Numbered from the stretch's first letter, positions 31,824 through 43,036 are shown. The stretch is DNA of 64,000 bases from Nitzschia sp. DOCU1 (GCA_951394045.1 OX595995.1:1364001-1428000), one strand, 5' to 3'. Numbers and translations: made by a program. Notes: generated from the sequence alone by a model not told the origin.

Positions 31824-34800
31824 ATGATGACTGCTTTGGCCCCTTTTAACAGGGAGCTCCCGAAGGAACAGGACGAGATACGGCCGGTGTTGTCTTTGGA
31901 GCTTAGCCTGGTGTCGTCTTCCGATGCGAACGATCTAGCGGCTGTATTTTCCCACGAAGAAGATGAACTGGCTCCAGCCATGACAACTGCGTGTGAGCTT
32001 GTTCATTCGATTCTAGATCAAGTTACATGGAACGATGCACCACCTACGAACGACGGCATTTGTATTGACAATCCTGAAGAAGGAGAAGGCACCAAGACAT
32101 ACTCCAGGCAATGCCATGTATCTCCGGTTTTCATAAAAACGCCGTCAGATCCACCAGTGACGGGCGATATGGAGGATCCTTCTCTACTCTGGGTTGAATG
32201 CTACAAAACTTATAGTAATCCGTCCGAGAAGAAGATTGGGAGCGTATCTCTTGCAACTCTTTGTGCCCGCACCCTTGAGACTGCGGGGAAGTCAGGTCAA
32301 CCTACAAAGTCAATTGCTGGGATGCCAATGTTAATGCAAGGTCAATCAAAGGTATCGCCGCGAAAGAAAAAGCACCATCCAACGAGTATGCGGTCCTGGC
32401 TCAGAAGGCGCTCCAGCACGAAGGAAGTGCCTGGTAGTTTCAAATACGGAGAGATTGTAGTTTCCAAGCTGGCCCGGAATAGCAAGCAGGAAGAGAACAC
32501 AGTATATGAACACTCGCTTGCCCCGGGAAACTACGATCAGGAAAACAAATCGACAAACCACCGACTACAAATGTTTGGATCCGAATATGCTCGATACCTC
32601 TCAACGACTGCATTGGCCCCGAAAGAAGTGAATGCCACGCGAGTATCTGGCATGCCCCGAACGACGCTAAATAGGAGGAAAAGTGCAAAGGTAATTCAGA
32701 ATATTGAAGATGCAGAACTTTCGGCGTTGACTGGCCCTATTACGGACCTGATTGTCACGGTTGGCGAAGATCAACCGCCAAAGGGCTATTATCGCATCTC
32801 CCAAAGCGCAGGGGGTGACAAGTTTTTTCTTCGAGACCGCAAGACGCCCATTTATATCAATGTGAAGAAGGAAACCAACTGGGACAGGGCGGCACAGAGG
32901 CCTTGTGTCACGGCACTTGCCTTGGTTTTCCCTCAACGGAAGGAGTTTGTTCCGCCGGGGTTCAGCGTGGTTCGCGTGCACTCGTCCCTACCAAAGAACA
33001 ATGAGCGCAATCCTGCAAACTTGAACCTTGGCGATGAACAAGTTTTCCTGTGCTTCCGGAGGTCGAGGGAAGGCAACCCGATTACTGCAATTCTTCCTCT
33101 CATACCGGCGAAGAGGGAATATGTACCAGAAGGCTTTACCGTCATGGAAAGAACCCCTAGAAACCACGTGGCTGTAATCCAGACGCAAGCTTCCCAAGTC
33201 TTCTTGGCGTATCGACAGCGTCTTGCCAACTTGGAGCCCCTTCGCCCTCTCCCACTTGTCATGTCGGCGCACAACAGTTCCTCCACCACGCGCAAGCTTG
33301 ACGCCTACTATTGTACGGGAGGAACGATTGTTGCGAGCCGAGTTGGACGCTTTCATATTATGGACAGGTCGACACATTCACTTTTGAGTCCGAGTTCCAT
33401 CAGTAACCGTCTTTCTCTGATCGAAGCGTCGCGGAGAAAAGCTCTCACTTCACTGAACGGCCTCCCAAGTGACATGGGAAACACATACGTATACTCTGCA
33501 GCGAGCCCTTCCAAAAAGATCCCCACCTCTTCGGAGGCCTTGACATCCTCTCTGCTTTTGGCTCATGGGCTTGGAACCCCTTGCAGCCGATCCGTTGTTT
33601 CTGATCTGGAACGGATGTCCATGGGTGACTGCGAGTCTGACGTGTCATCGGATGTCAACAATTCATTTCATCTCTCAGATCTTGATAGCCACAAGGGAAT
33701 GAGCCCTTCGATGAGTACGATATCTAGTACGTCTGGAGACGACTCCTCCCGTGCAAATCGATCGCAAGTGGTTCGAAGTTTGTACTCAAATGAAGAAACG
33801 GAACTAGGACGTTGCCTAGAAGCTCTCAGTTTTATTCCCGTTGTGTCAACTGCGGTCGAGGAGAACGACCCTCGAGGAATGCTTCGATTTCAAGCTCGGG
33901 TTGCGATCCTCACTCCCATCTTGACGGCATGCTACACAAGACACGGTGGATCCGCTTTGCTGGCTGTGGAAGGTTTGGTAGAATTGCTTCGAGGAGACTT
34001 CTTTTCGAGCGACGTTAATTTGGAACAGGATTCATCGAGTAGAATCACATTGCTTGATATTGCAATTCAGGTTGTGTGTGATGTCGCAACTATGGGAACT
34101 CAAGAAACTCAACTGCAAGGCTGCGTGGAGTTTGTTGAGGCGGGCGTCAAGTATGGATGTGGTCATCTAAACACCCGAACTGTGGGGTATGTCCTTCGAT
34201 TCTACCTATTTGTTTTCTACTTTGGAGTCAGCACTCCTTCTGGGGGGAATGGAGCTTGGGGTGCCGTGAATGGTAGAGACCACTTTATACTGGAAGATCC
34301 TCGATCAAACACCGTCAAGTACTTGCCAGGTGGTGCTCCCCAGGCATCTATCCTCGCTCTGAAAGATCTGATTGTTTTCTCGATTGCTCGCCTTCAAACT
34401 CTGGTTGCATCTGAGCATCTAATGTTTCGCTATGGGAGCCCGCAAAAAGACAGCAGGATGTCGCCGGATATTTTCAACGATATCATCGATGGGCTTGTTA
34501 GCGAGATCGTTGATCAATCTGTGCACCGAGTTGATATCGCAAATTACACCCAACTTGCTATGCATCAGATCCTACGATCGGGTGGTAGCGAGCTCTTCTG
34601 GTACGACATGATGAATTCTTGCGGATCTGGTCTTTTCGGGAACGATGAAGCATTGCGTGTCGAAACGCGTGGGATGTATTCGATGTTGTTTGCCATCTTG
34701 ACCAATTGCGTGAAGGTCGCGTCCACCAAGATCCGAAAGGATAAGAACAAAGAAGGCGTTCCCCGAGATGTCGCGAGCAAACTAATGAGCTTGGAAATGC

Positions 34801-37466
34801 TTCAATTCTTCCTTATCAAGTGGGACGAGATCAAACAAAAAATGGAAGTTCCCAAGTCTCAGTCATTTTCGACGTTTGTTTTTGCTATCCGGCGCCTGGT
34901 CGTTCCATGTTTACTTTTGAATACATCTGAAGCAATGGAAGATCCCCGAGTATACCGGCGGATTATTCATATCATCGGTGTCTTGTGGACTTCTTCTTTG
35001 TACCGTCATCACATGAAACTTGAGCTTGGTATTCTCATGGAACACTTTGTCCTCAAAGTTCTCCGGCTTGGACCCCAGATTTTGTACAAGGAGAAGCGCA
35101 AAGAGGAAGGTGATACGGCGTATCTCTTTGCTCAACAGATCGAACTCATGAAAGCTCTCGAGCTATGGTTTTCGGACACGCGAGGATTACTCGAATTGTT
35201 CCTGAACTTTGATACTGATCACGAGTCTCAAAAGCTTGATACCCCAGCGACCCATGAACTACTTTTCGATGTTAACTGGAAAATCACCCAAAAGATTTGT
35301 GCGGCTCTTTGTATCATGTACGAAAAGTGCGGTGAATTCATCGCCCAGCAGATCAAAGACTCGCAACCCATGTCAGCGTCCGCTGGTCAGAAGGAGGAGG
35401 ACGTCGACGTTTTGGATGGAATAAGCGGGACGACCTTAGCTCGAGAGAGTGCACAGCGCCTGCGAAAGTCGTCTCTTGATGCAATTGGAAGCCTAATTCA
35501 AAATCTTGCAGAATCTGCAGCTGCTACCAAAGGTCCCAAGTTTCGCGCGCTCGTCGATTCGTGGAGACTTCATCCCATGGATTGTATTCCTGGTATTGCA
35601 AGCTGTGGCTCTGATTCTTCATCAGAAAGTGGCCACTTGGACGGACGTCAAGGACAAGATGCTGGAATCCTCGGCTTTTGGCAGAAAGAAATCATCAAGA
35701 AGGAGGTCAAGAAGGCTGAAGTTAAGGCACAGGCCGTCCACGACGACGAGAGCAAAATCGATCACTTGGGTATTGCGTTTGACATTTCGCACGAGAAGGG
35801 GCTGCGCAAGGGAATCGATTATTTGATTGCGTGCAGCGTGTTGACACCGTCACCACGCGACATCGCTTCCTTCCTTAGGCTTCACCGATCGGACCTGGAG
35901 CCGGTAGAACTCGGGCGTTATCTCGGAGAGGCGGGTTTGGAGGCTTCAGAATCTGAGTACTGGAATTTGATTCGGTTCAGCTACATTCGAGCTATCAGCT
36001 TTGTAGGTATGACGGTAGAGCAGGGGCTTCGCCACTTGCTTACAAATGGGGGTTTCCGTCTGCCTGGAGAAGCTCAGCAAGTCGATCGATTGATTACAAC
36101 ATTCGCCCAATGTTACTGGGAAGATAATGCGGGCGATCACATCAACTGCCCCTTCAAAGACCAAGACACAGTTTTCTTGCTATCCTTTGCCATTATAATG
36201 CTCAACACGGATCTTCACAAGTCCATGTCATCTACCAAGGGTAAAAAGACTGGCCGCAAACGAATGACCAAAGTTGAATTCATCAACAACTTGAAAGGAA
36301 TCGCCCTCAAAACGGATGATTTGAGTCCCGAGTACCTTTCCATTATTTACGATTCGATCGAGGCACACCCTATTGTCCTAAATGATGATGAAATGGATGA
36401 TACGGAAACTGGGGCAGGCTCAAGTAGTGAGCGCTTGAAGGCAGACTTGGCGGCTATTGTCAACAATGCCAAGAGCCTGGACGCACTTTTGCGAGGACTC
36501 TCTACCCACGAGTACAAATTTACTTCTCTGGAAGAACACAGTCAGTTGCCCCTCTTTGGAGGCAATTTGACAGATGCCACTTCCTTTTTGACTCGAAAGA
36601 TGATGTCTAAGACCTGGCATCAATTCCATGGGTTGATCAATGCCGCAATCGAAACCGCCCACTTGGATCTAGCGGGTATGGAATCTTCCGCTATTATTCT
36701 CAAATACGCCTTGGCGTTGACGATTTGCCTGGACATGCCCATGGAACGATCCGTCTTTTTGGGTCAGCTTGGTCGCTTCCGTCTGTTCAATGCATGGAGA
36801 CGGGGTGAAACGGAGGATAATCAATCTCATCGCAATGAAAAGAGCTTGGATTATAAGACGGAAGACTGGTTCACCGGCATTGAAGAAGCCTGTACTGTAG
36901 ACGGTACCAGATCGGCAGTCGCCATGGACAAGAACCGTCTCTTGGCGCTCAAGTTGATTGATGAACTTGTGGCAGACTTGCATCTTGGCTCGGCCGATGA
37001 AAATGGCACTGACCGCAAAAAGGTAACTCACGATGCCGTCAAATGCCTCGCTCATGCCGAGTACTTGTTGAACGATCCTACGCGTCAATTTCTTCAGACT
37101 GGCAATCTATTTAAACGAGCCAATCGAAGTGGCCGGTTGGTGGAATATCGTTTCTTTTTGTTTTCCGATGTCCTAATTTATGCCAAGAAAATGCCATCAT
37201 CAGGCATGTTTCATCTGCAATACAAGATTCATGAAGAATTGCCCTTGATACTCATGAAGGTGGTTGATTGGTTCCCTCCCGAGCAAAAGAAGGAATCCCA
37301 GCGTGCCTTTCAAATTTATCATCCCCGCAAATCGTTTTTGGTCTATTGCAATGGTCGAGACGAACGCACATCGTGGGTCCATGCGATTCGTTCCGCCATT
37401 GATAAGGAAGTAGCGCGTCAAGTGGCCATGGAGGGGGCCCGCAAAGCTGCGGCCAAATCTCATTAG
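31824..37466 (+). CDS. ARF-GEF with MABP, Sec7 and PH domains
   Basis: 1880 residues, single exon. ATG at 31824 follows a GTG that also opens the frame. Residues about 302-479 match the MABP beta-prism: three repeats of GYYRIS, PPGFSVV..ANLNLGDEQVFLCFRR and VPEGFTVM..QVFLAYRQR, followed by GTIVASRVGRFHIMDRSTHSLLSP. A Sec7 domain at about 1328-1515 includes FRLPGEAQQVDR with the catalytic Glu that ejects GDP from ARF, and LLSFAIIMLNTDLH. A PH domain (about 1754-1862) starts FLQTGNLFKR and ends with TSWVHAIRSAI. Between MABP and Sec7 are Ser-rich and long helical regions, comparable in length to BIG-type DCB/HUS regions. It likely activates ARF on Golgi or endosomal membranes, with MABP and PH giving membrane binding. 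This domain set differs from standard GBF or BIG. Confidence 0.9.
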   Translation: MMTALAPFNRELPKEQDEIRPVLSLELSLVSSSDANDLAAVFSHEEDELAPAMTTACELVHSILDQVTWNDAPPTNDGICIDNPEEGEGTKTYSRQCHVSPVFIKTPSDPPVTGDMEDPSLLWVECYKTYSNPSEKKIGSVSLATLCARTLETAGKSGQPTKSIAGMPMLMQGQSKVSPRKKKHHPTSMRSWLRRRSSTKEVPGSFKYGEIVVSKLARNSKQEENTVYEHSLAPGNYDQENKSTNHRLQMFGSEYARYLSTTALAPKEVNATRVSGMPRTTLNRRKSAKVIQNIEDAELSALTGPITDLIVTVGEDQPPKGYYRISQSAGGDKFFLRDRKTPIYINVKKETNWDRAAQRPCVTALALVFPQRKEFVPPGFSVVRVHSSLPKNNERNPANLNLGDEQVFLCFRRSREGNPITAILPLIPAKREYVPEGFTVMERTPRNHVAVIQTQASQVFLAYRQRLANLEPLRPLPLVMSAHNSSSTTRKLDAYYCTGGTIVASRVGRFHIMDRSTHSLLSPSSISNRLSLIEASRRKALTSLNGLPSDMGNTYVYSAASPSKKIPTSSEALTSSLLLAHGLGTPCSRSVVSDLERMSMGDCESDVSSDVNNSFHLSDLDSHKGMSPSMSTISSTSGDDSSRANRSQVVRSLYSNEETELGRCLEALSFIPVVSTAVEENDPRGMLRFQARVAILTPILTACYTRHGGSALLAVEGLVELLRGDFFSSDVNLEQDSSSRITLLDIAIQVVCDVATMGTQETQLQGCVEFVEAGVKYGCGHLNTRTVGYVLRFYLFVFYFGVSTPSGGNGAWGAVNGRDHFILEDPRSNTVKYLPGGAPQASILALKDLIVFSIARLQTLVASEHLMFRYGSPQKDSRMSPDIFNDIIDGLVSEIVDQSVHRVDIANYTQLAMHQILRSGGSELFWYDMMNSCGSGLFGNDEALRVETRGMYSMLFAILTNCVKVASTKIRKDKNKEGVPRDVASKLMSLEMLQFFLIKWDEIKQKMEVPKSQSFSTFVFAIRRLVVPCLLLNTSEAMEDPRVYRRIIHIIGVLWTSSLYRHHMKLELGILMEHFVLKVLRLGPQILYKEKRKEEGDTAYLFAQQIELMKALELWFSDTRGLLELFLNFDTDHESQKLDTPATHELLFDVNWKITQKICAALCIMYEKCGEFIAQQIKDSQPMSASAGQKEEDVDVLDGISGTTLARESAQRLRKSSLDAIGSLIQNLAESAAATKGPKFRALVDSWRLHPMDCIPGIASCGSDSSSESGHLDGRQGQDAGILGFWQKEIIKKEVKKAEVKAQAVHDDESKIDHLGIAFDISHEKGLRKGIDYLIACSVLTPSPRDIASFLRLHRSDLEPVELGRYLGEAGLEASESEYWNLIRFSYIRAISFVGMTVEQGLRHLLTNGGFRLPGEAQQVDRLITTFAQCYWEDNAGDHINCPFKDQDTVFLLSFAIIMLNTDLHKSMSSTKGKKTGRKRMTKVEFINNLKGIALKTDDLSPEYLSIIYDSIEAHPIVLNDDEMDDTETGAGSSSERLKADLAAIVNNAKSLDALLRGLSTHEYKFTSLEEHSQLPLFGGNLTDATSFLTRKMMSKTWHQFHGLINAAIETAHLDLAGMESSAIILKYALALTICLDMPMERSVFLGQLGRFRLFNAWRRGETEDNQSHRNEKSLDYKTEDWFTGIEEACTVDGTRSAVAMDKNRLLALKLIDELVADLHLGSADENGTDRKKVTHDAVKCLAHAEYLLNDPTRQFLQTGNLFKRANRSGRLVEYRFFLFSDVLIYAKKMPSSGMFHLQYKIHEELPLILMKVVDWFPPEQKKESQRAFQIYHPRKSFLVYCNGRDERTSWVHAIRSAIDKEVARQVAMEGARKAAAKSH

Positions 37467-37569
37467 TAGAAGTTACATGATAAAACTATCAAACATTCAT
37501 ATCTTTTACTTTGCCACTCCACACACTATAACAATTGGTTACACTGCATACGAATAGTAGCAGCCAGCG

Positions 37570-38217
37570 CTATGATGGCACGGCGACTCGTGGTTGTTCT
37601 GTCGCAACGGCATCCTTTGGATCCGGCAATTTGGTAGTCGGCGCCACGGGTAACGGCTTGGACGAAGGTACTTGTGGCAATACAGCTTCTGGGGTACTTT
37701 CGCTTTCCATAAGAGCTGCCAATTCGGCTTCGACGGCAGCTTCATCTTGAATGGACAATTCCGGTGTACCTTGTAAAATATTGGAAATTTCCAGCTCTAA
37801 TTCATTTTGTTCCTGAATTTGATCCATGAGATCCAAGACGTCTTCGACGGTCGTTTCTTGATGCATTTTCGCCAAAGCGTCCTTGCCGACCTTCATGGCT
37901 GCCAAGACTTGTTGTTCATTTTGTTTACTATCCAACGTTTGGACCATTTGCAAAACATTCAACAGTTGCGTTTCGACTTGCTGGACATCGCGTGTTTTCA
38001 TGGCTTTAATTTTGAGTAGTTGCAATGCCAAACGAGTTTGACCCTTGTACTTTGCCTGTCGAGCTTTTTCAACAAGTTTGGCTTCATCCACCTCCAACTT
38101 TTTTTGATATCGGCTCAGACGATCCCGAGCATTTTTCAAATCCAAAACGGCACGATCGGCTGCGGAAATGGTAGGAGGAGGAGCCTTCTTTTTGGTAGTA
38201 CTTTGTGTGCCTCCCAT
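37570..38217 (-). CDS. VPS20: ESCRT-III subunit VPS20/CHMP6
   Basis: 215 residues from ATG at 38217. It begins Met-Gly-Gly, an N-myristoylation context typical of VPS20/CHMP6. The Snf7 core follows: AVLDLKNARDRLSRYQKKLEVDEAKLVEKARQ, then ALQLLKIKAMK and a helix ending in VLDLMDQIQEQNELELEISN, with an acidic C-terminal helix (EAELAALMES) likely to bind VPS4. VPS20 links ESCRT-II to Snf7 filament growth at endosomes, and Gly2 myristoylation holds it on the membrane. The last 35 residues are Pro-rich. Convergent with the ARF-GEF gene, 103 bp apart. Confidence 0.88.
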   Translation of the reverse strand: MGGTQSTTKKKAPPPTISAADRAVLDLKNARDRLSRYQKKLEVDEAKLVEKARQAKYKGQTRLALQLLKIKAMKTRDVQQVETQLLNVLQMVQTLDSKQNEQQVLAAMKVGKDALAKMHQETTVEDVLDLMDQIQEQNELELEISNILQGTPELSIQDEAAVEAELAALMESESTPEAVLPQVPSSKPLPVAPTTKLPDPKDAVATEQPRVAVPS

Positions 38218-38795
38218 GGTTCTCTGTGCACAAAAACAACAGCTCTCGACTCAGGAGCAGGAAAAGGGAACGCTGGAACAAGTGCTGTTGTCGTCGTCCT
38301 ACTAGTGGGGGGTCTCTATATAGGAAAGCAACTTCTGGAGTAATTCCGGAAGTCAGTAGCATCGACCATGGTCGAAATCGAAAAGCTAAAAGCACGCCTT
38401 CTTCGTCATGTCGCAACCGACCCGGCGCGATTCGTGGGAGCGTAAGGCGTGGGGTCGAAGAAGTCATCCAACTATGCTTTTGGGTATGGTACGTAGCCAT
38501 ACATCGAAAAGTCGTACATACGTATGTGCCCACAATCTTGCGTCCCTTTTGCTAGCTAGTAGCGAGCGTATCCAACGTGGGAAGGAAAGGAGAGATTCTC
38601 GTGGTGATGTATGCGAAAGCGAATTTTTACTTTGTAAAGTTTGACAATAGACTACGTTATGATCGATTCGACTTTTGACTCGCACTGACACTAGTAAGGC
38701 GGACGACAGTTGGGTCTTTTCGCCGTGCAGCGGAGGGGCTGCCGTGGACGACAAGTATCGAAACAAGACTGCCAAGAGTGGCAGCAAGTCTTCTA
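38218..38795. other. Intergenic, no supported gene
   Basis: Contains a ttgctagctagtagcgag word at 38548-38566. Overlapping short frames lack motifs. Confidence 0.5.
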
Positions 38796-40450
38796 TCAGT
38801 AAAGGCAGTCACCTCCATCATATCCACACGCTTCCGTTAAATATTCACCAAAGTTGCACGTTCCATCCCCAATCTTCTTTGGATATTCGACAACACAATC
38901 AGGGTAGTCTTGAAGGATGCCCAAGTAGCAGACATTTGTACTATTATTGCAGAATCCTGAAGCACACTCGTCATCCTGCAAGCACGGTTCTCCAAGTTGC
39001 AAACAGTCGCCCCCATCAAAACCACACGCCTCGCTGGCGTAAAATCCGCCATCGCATTCACCATCCCCGATCCATTGAGGCATCGGAACTCTGCAGTCGG
39101 GGTACTGTTCGGAGACGAAGGCGGAGTCGCAAACCTTTGTGACATCATTGCAACTCTCGGAAGCGCATTCTAAATGCCCATGGCAGGGCTTGCCAGCCTC
39201 CAGGCAGTCCCCACCATCAAAGCCACACTCTGCTGTCCCGTAAAGCCTACCATCACATGTTCCATCGCCAATCCTGGATGGATTTTCCACATGGAAGCCA
39301 GGATACTTTGCATCATTCATCGCGTCGCAATCACCACCATCATATCCACATGCCCGTGTGTTATATGGTTCAGCGGGATTACATACTCCGTCTCCAATCA
39401 AAAGCGGACTTTCAACAATACAACCAGGATACTGGTCTATGAAGGCGAGACAGTCCCCGCCGTCATAGGCACACTCCACTTTCATATATCGCCCACCATC
39501 ACAAGTTCCATCCCCAATAAGAGATGGATCTTCCACATGACAGTCCGGATACTTGTCTATAAACGCGAGACAGTCACCGCCGTCATAGGTGCACTCATCC
39601 ACCATGTATACCCAACCATCACAAATTCCATCTCCAATCCTATTTGGTTGCTCCACATGACAGTCGGGGTACTGGTCCAAGAACGCGAGACAATTACCGC
39701 CGTCATAGGCACATTCCACCGTCATATATACCCCACCATCGCAAAAGCCATCCCCAATCCAAGAGGGATGTTCCACATGACAGTCAGGATACGTTCCATT
39801 CATTGCGGTTCCCCCGTCGCAATCACCGCCGTCATAGCGACATGATTTTGTGTTATAAAGACCTTTATCACAAATTCCATCTCCGACCTTAAAGGGTTGG
39901 TCCACAATGCACCCAGGATACTTGTCCAAGAACGCGAGACAGTCACCGCCGTCATTGCCACACTCCAAAGTCATGTATCGCCCTCCATCGCAGGTTTCCA
40001 TCTCCAATTTTAGATGGATTGTCTGCATGACAGTCGGGATACTTTTCATTCACGCAATCACCTCCATCATAACCACATTCTTCTGTATTGTAGACACCGC
40101 CATCACACCAACCATCCCCGATGTAATTAGGATCCTCAACAAGGCAATCGGGATAGATTGGGTTAAGGCAGCGCCACACGGCAGCACCGCCAAGAGCAAG
40201 GAAAAATACAACAAACACCGCCCAGAAAGCCTTGGACTTTTCCTGTCGCGTTTCTTTGGGCCGTAGCAAAAGCCAAACTCGCAAGAATGCAAAGGCAGTT
40301 CCAGCAAAGACGCATGTCGTCAAAGCATAGCCAAGCCATTGAAGATTGGGGAGCAACACGGGGATCGGAATAGCAACGGATGAGAATAGGCAGAAGGAGC
40401 CCGCTGAGGCTACTTGTGCGTCTCGTAAAAATTGCTTGTCATCATTCTTG
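38796..40450 (-). pseudogene. LNR-repeat membrane protein, 5'-truncated and frameshifted (LNR-A)
   Basis: Minus-strand copy of the same family as the gene at 45323-47734, whose C-terminus it matches closely (for example GEPCLQDDECASGFCNNST and YPDCVVEYPKKIGDGTC). It starts abruptly near 40450 inside the membrane region ([10 protein letters not shown]), lacking the family's first 190 or so residues. Two spans remain, then about ten Notch/LNR-type repeats of about 38 residues (W/N-x-IGDG-x-C...CGYDGGDC). One extra A in an AAA run at about 39996-39998 shifts the frame between the second repeat (ATG 40470 frame) and the rest (frame 40049-38796). The ATG at 40470 lies beyond the breakpoint in antisense of the next fragment, so it is not original. 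Probably dead, unless the extra A is a sequencing error and a new start is used. Confidence 0.75.
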
Positions 40451-40849
40451 TACAAGTATCCTGGGTGCATTGTGGACCAACCACACAGGATTGGGGATGG
40501 ATATTGTAATCTCTGTGATCTCGAGCCCTACGCCTTCCCTCGCGCCTTGTCTGGAAATCCTAGTGATCGTGTCCAGTTTCCACTTGCTTGTACTTCCGGA
40601 GCCTACAATACGCAAGCTTGTGGCTATGATGGCGGCGATTGCGACACGGTGAATAAATGGTATCCCGACTGTCATGTAGAAAAGCGATCGAGGATTGGGG
40701 ATGGAATGTGCGATGGTAGGGAATATGGAACGGAGGAGTGCGGCTTTGATGGCGGTGCCTGCCTAAAAGCGGGTGAACGCTGTCGTGGGCATCTCGAATG
40801 CGCTTCGGAGGTCTGCGATGTTGACACCAAAGTCTGTGACTCGAGCTAG
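40451..40849 (+). pseudogene. LNR-repeat fragment (LNR-B)
   Basis: Plus-strand fragment with no proper start, joined head-to-head to LNR-A at about 40450. It reads [19 protein letters not shown] and ends in a stop at 40849. Its repeats, including a long insert between two Cys motifs and the block VEKRSRIGDGMCDG, match the gene at 43054-45063 more closely than the one at 45323. It therefore looks like the 3' remnant of a second family gene that lost its 5' half. Confidence 0.75.
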
Positions 40850-41432
40850 ATGGTAATGCGTCGGTGGCGATTCCGGCCCTCGCCGGAATGGTGTTTTGTC
40901 CGCAAATTCAACTTTACATGGCCCACCGCGGAATGCGAATGACTGAAGATTTGCGCAAGTCGACTTTACAGAATAGTATAATCGTTGAGTGTTGCGGCTC
41001 TCTGCTAATGACACTCCTTTTCGCCGCAACCACACATCATTGTCGAATAATCCATGAAATCTTTACGCAGTGAAAAGATTTTCTTCAAAGCCAATGACGT
41101 CACCGTAGATGCGACTACTATGATCGAAGCTTCGACTACTACTTTTGAGACTGGTCCGATCCTGCGATCCGACGACATGATGATTAACCATAAATATAAT
41201 TTAATCCCCTTTTTGAAGACGTTTTGTGGGGGAAATTACCCCCGATTGATATAATATGCATCCGAAGCCGAATCTTTTTTGGATGCTGGACTGTCGGCGT
41301 CGACGATGACACACTCTACACTCTGTACCCACACTTTCACCCTTTCTTGCAACCGAACCATTGTTGCCGTCGTCTCTACTTGGCTGCCCTTGGAGCAAGA
41401 CTTCATTGAAAGGGCGTTTCTAAGCTTCCACA
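40850..41432. other. Intergenic, no supported gene
   Basis: 583 bp with no motif-bearing frame; it lies between LNR-B and the four-exon gene, whose promoter it should contain. Confidence 0.45.
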
Positions 41433-42565
41433 ATGGCATCTGCTGGATTCGATGCATTGGAGACGGCTGTTCAAGTCAAGACCGCGCTGACGACCATCGG
41501 GTCTCCGCCCGTCGAGGAGTCTACCTACAAGGTCAATGGAGAAGAAACCGATCGATTGGTGAATGGAGTGCAAGATTCATGGCTGTATATGACTGCTTTG
41601 GTGGCGATTGTTTCGGCTGGTAGGTTATGATTGTCGCACAAGGGTACGCGTTCATCCCGAATAATTTCCTCCGTCGTCTCACCTCCAGTTGAACGTCATC
41701 TTTCTTTCGTGTATTAACAGCATACGCCATGTTCTTGACGGCATCAACGGTTGTAGATGTGGCATCGTTAGGTTTGCTAGTCATGGCACCCATTGCAATT
41801 GCTCAGAAAGTTCGACTATCAAAACTGGGAAGTCTACGGTCAAATCAAAATGAACTTCGAACGGTGAGGAGGACAACAGCGGCGGCGAATGTATCATGAG
41901 GTTGTGTGTGTTTGCCACAAGTTAAAAGTCCGTTTCTCACTCTATTGTTATCTTTACAGACTGTCAATGAATTTTCAGAGGAAAATAGCAAACTCAAGAC
42001 AACATTAGCCCACCTTGAAAATGCAACCTTTGAGTAAGTCCATACTACCTGTCGTGCTACAATTGCTTGCGTTCCAAAGCCGCTGCTCTGACTGTTCTTG
42101 CTTTTCTTGTCTTTTCTACTGCTTTGGTATATGTATGTATACATGGATATTTTTAGACTCAAAGAGGTTACTCAAGAATTGGATACTGTATCAAAGAAAT
42201 ATGGAAGTCAAACCGATCGACTCGTCTCGATTGTCCAAGAAAACGCCCAGTTGCAAGTCAAAATCAAAAAGAATTTGGAAGGTCGAGTCATGCAACAAGT
42301 TTTGAGAGATGTCTTGTCGAGTGACAAGAATCTGGATTTCAAACTCAATCGATCAGAGCTCCAGCGGCTGAAAACAAACTTGTCCAATATTCCTGGAATT
42401 ACCTTTGACAAGGCCAATTTTGATAAAAAGATTGGCCACAAGGATTTGTCACTGGCGGATATCATGGCCATGTTTCGCAATCTCAAGGAGGATATTCCAG
42501 AAGAAGAAAACATTTTTCATATCACACCGGCAAAGATTGTCAAGCGTGGATTATTTGGTCAATAG
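41433..42565 (+). CDS. Two-pass membrane protein with coiled coil
   Basis: Four exons, 41433-41619, 41721-41863, 41960-42033 and 42157-42565, with introns of 101, 96 and 123 bp, all GT-AG and all in frame, giving 270 residues. Exons 1 and 2 encode two hydrophobic spans in a row (WLYMTALVAIVSAAYAMFL and VASLGLLVMAPIAIA). Exons 3 and 4 encode a coiled coil (LEEN-type heptads from VNEFSEENSKLKTTLAHLEN to QENAQLQVKIKKNLE) and a compact C-terminal part (NIPGITFDKANFDKKIGHKDLS). The arrangement recalls ER proteins such as BAP31, but span number and tail do not match, so I give no name. It sits inside the LNR inverted duplication and may be unrelated to it. Confidence 0.75.
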
Positions 42566-42789
42566 AAGACCACCGTAGTAGCAATTTTTGAAAAAGACTT
42601 GGTTTCCTCGGACTAGTAGCAGTAGATTACAAAATGAAATCTAACTACGTAGCTACTATTGTCTATTTCTTCTCTCTCCAGTTGCTCTTGCATATCCAAT
42701 ATCGTTTCGAGTGCTGCAATGCGAATGATACAGGGTTTCATTATGCATACCTGCGGTTTTCAAATGCCAAGCCAATCGGGTCTCGTTGA

Positions 42790-43036
42790 AATCAAATCAA
42801 TAATGGATATTCCTGGATGGTAATACGCCAGCAGTAAAGGCTTGCTGATAGACTTTTCTCTGTCACATAATCAATGAAATTGTGGATTTCAAATGCCTTG
42901 TTGAATTTGTAGGGCCTCATCAAGTTCAGGTTGTCCCTGCGATCACCACAAATTTCGAAATTGTTCAAAGATTTCGACAATCCGTCGACCTTATTAATAC
43001 CCAATCTTCGTATCATTTCTGGATGCGCAGCTGCGA
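42790..43036 (-). pseudogene. GT10 fucosyltransferase remnant
   Basis: On the minus strand one frame reads HPEMIRRLGINKVDGL, then RPYKFNKAFE and IDYVTEKS, ending in a stop. This is close to the GT10 alpha-1,3-fucosyltransferase hallmark (YKF-x-x-AFEN...DYVTEK). After YVTEK the family's PLLAG..PIYYG block is recognisable only in another frame (KPLLLAYYHPG), so a frameshift is present. Only about 80 codons remain and they abut the end of the LNR-C gene. Confidence 0.6.
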
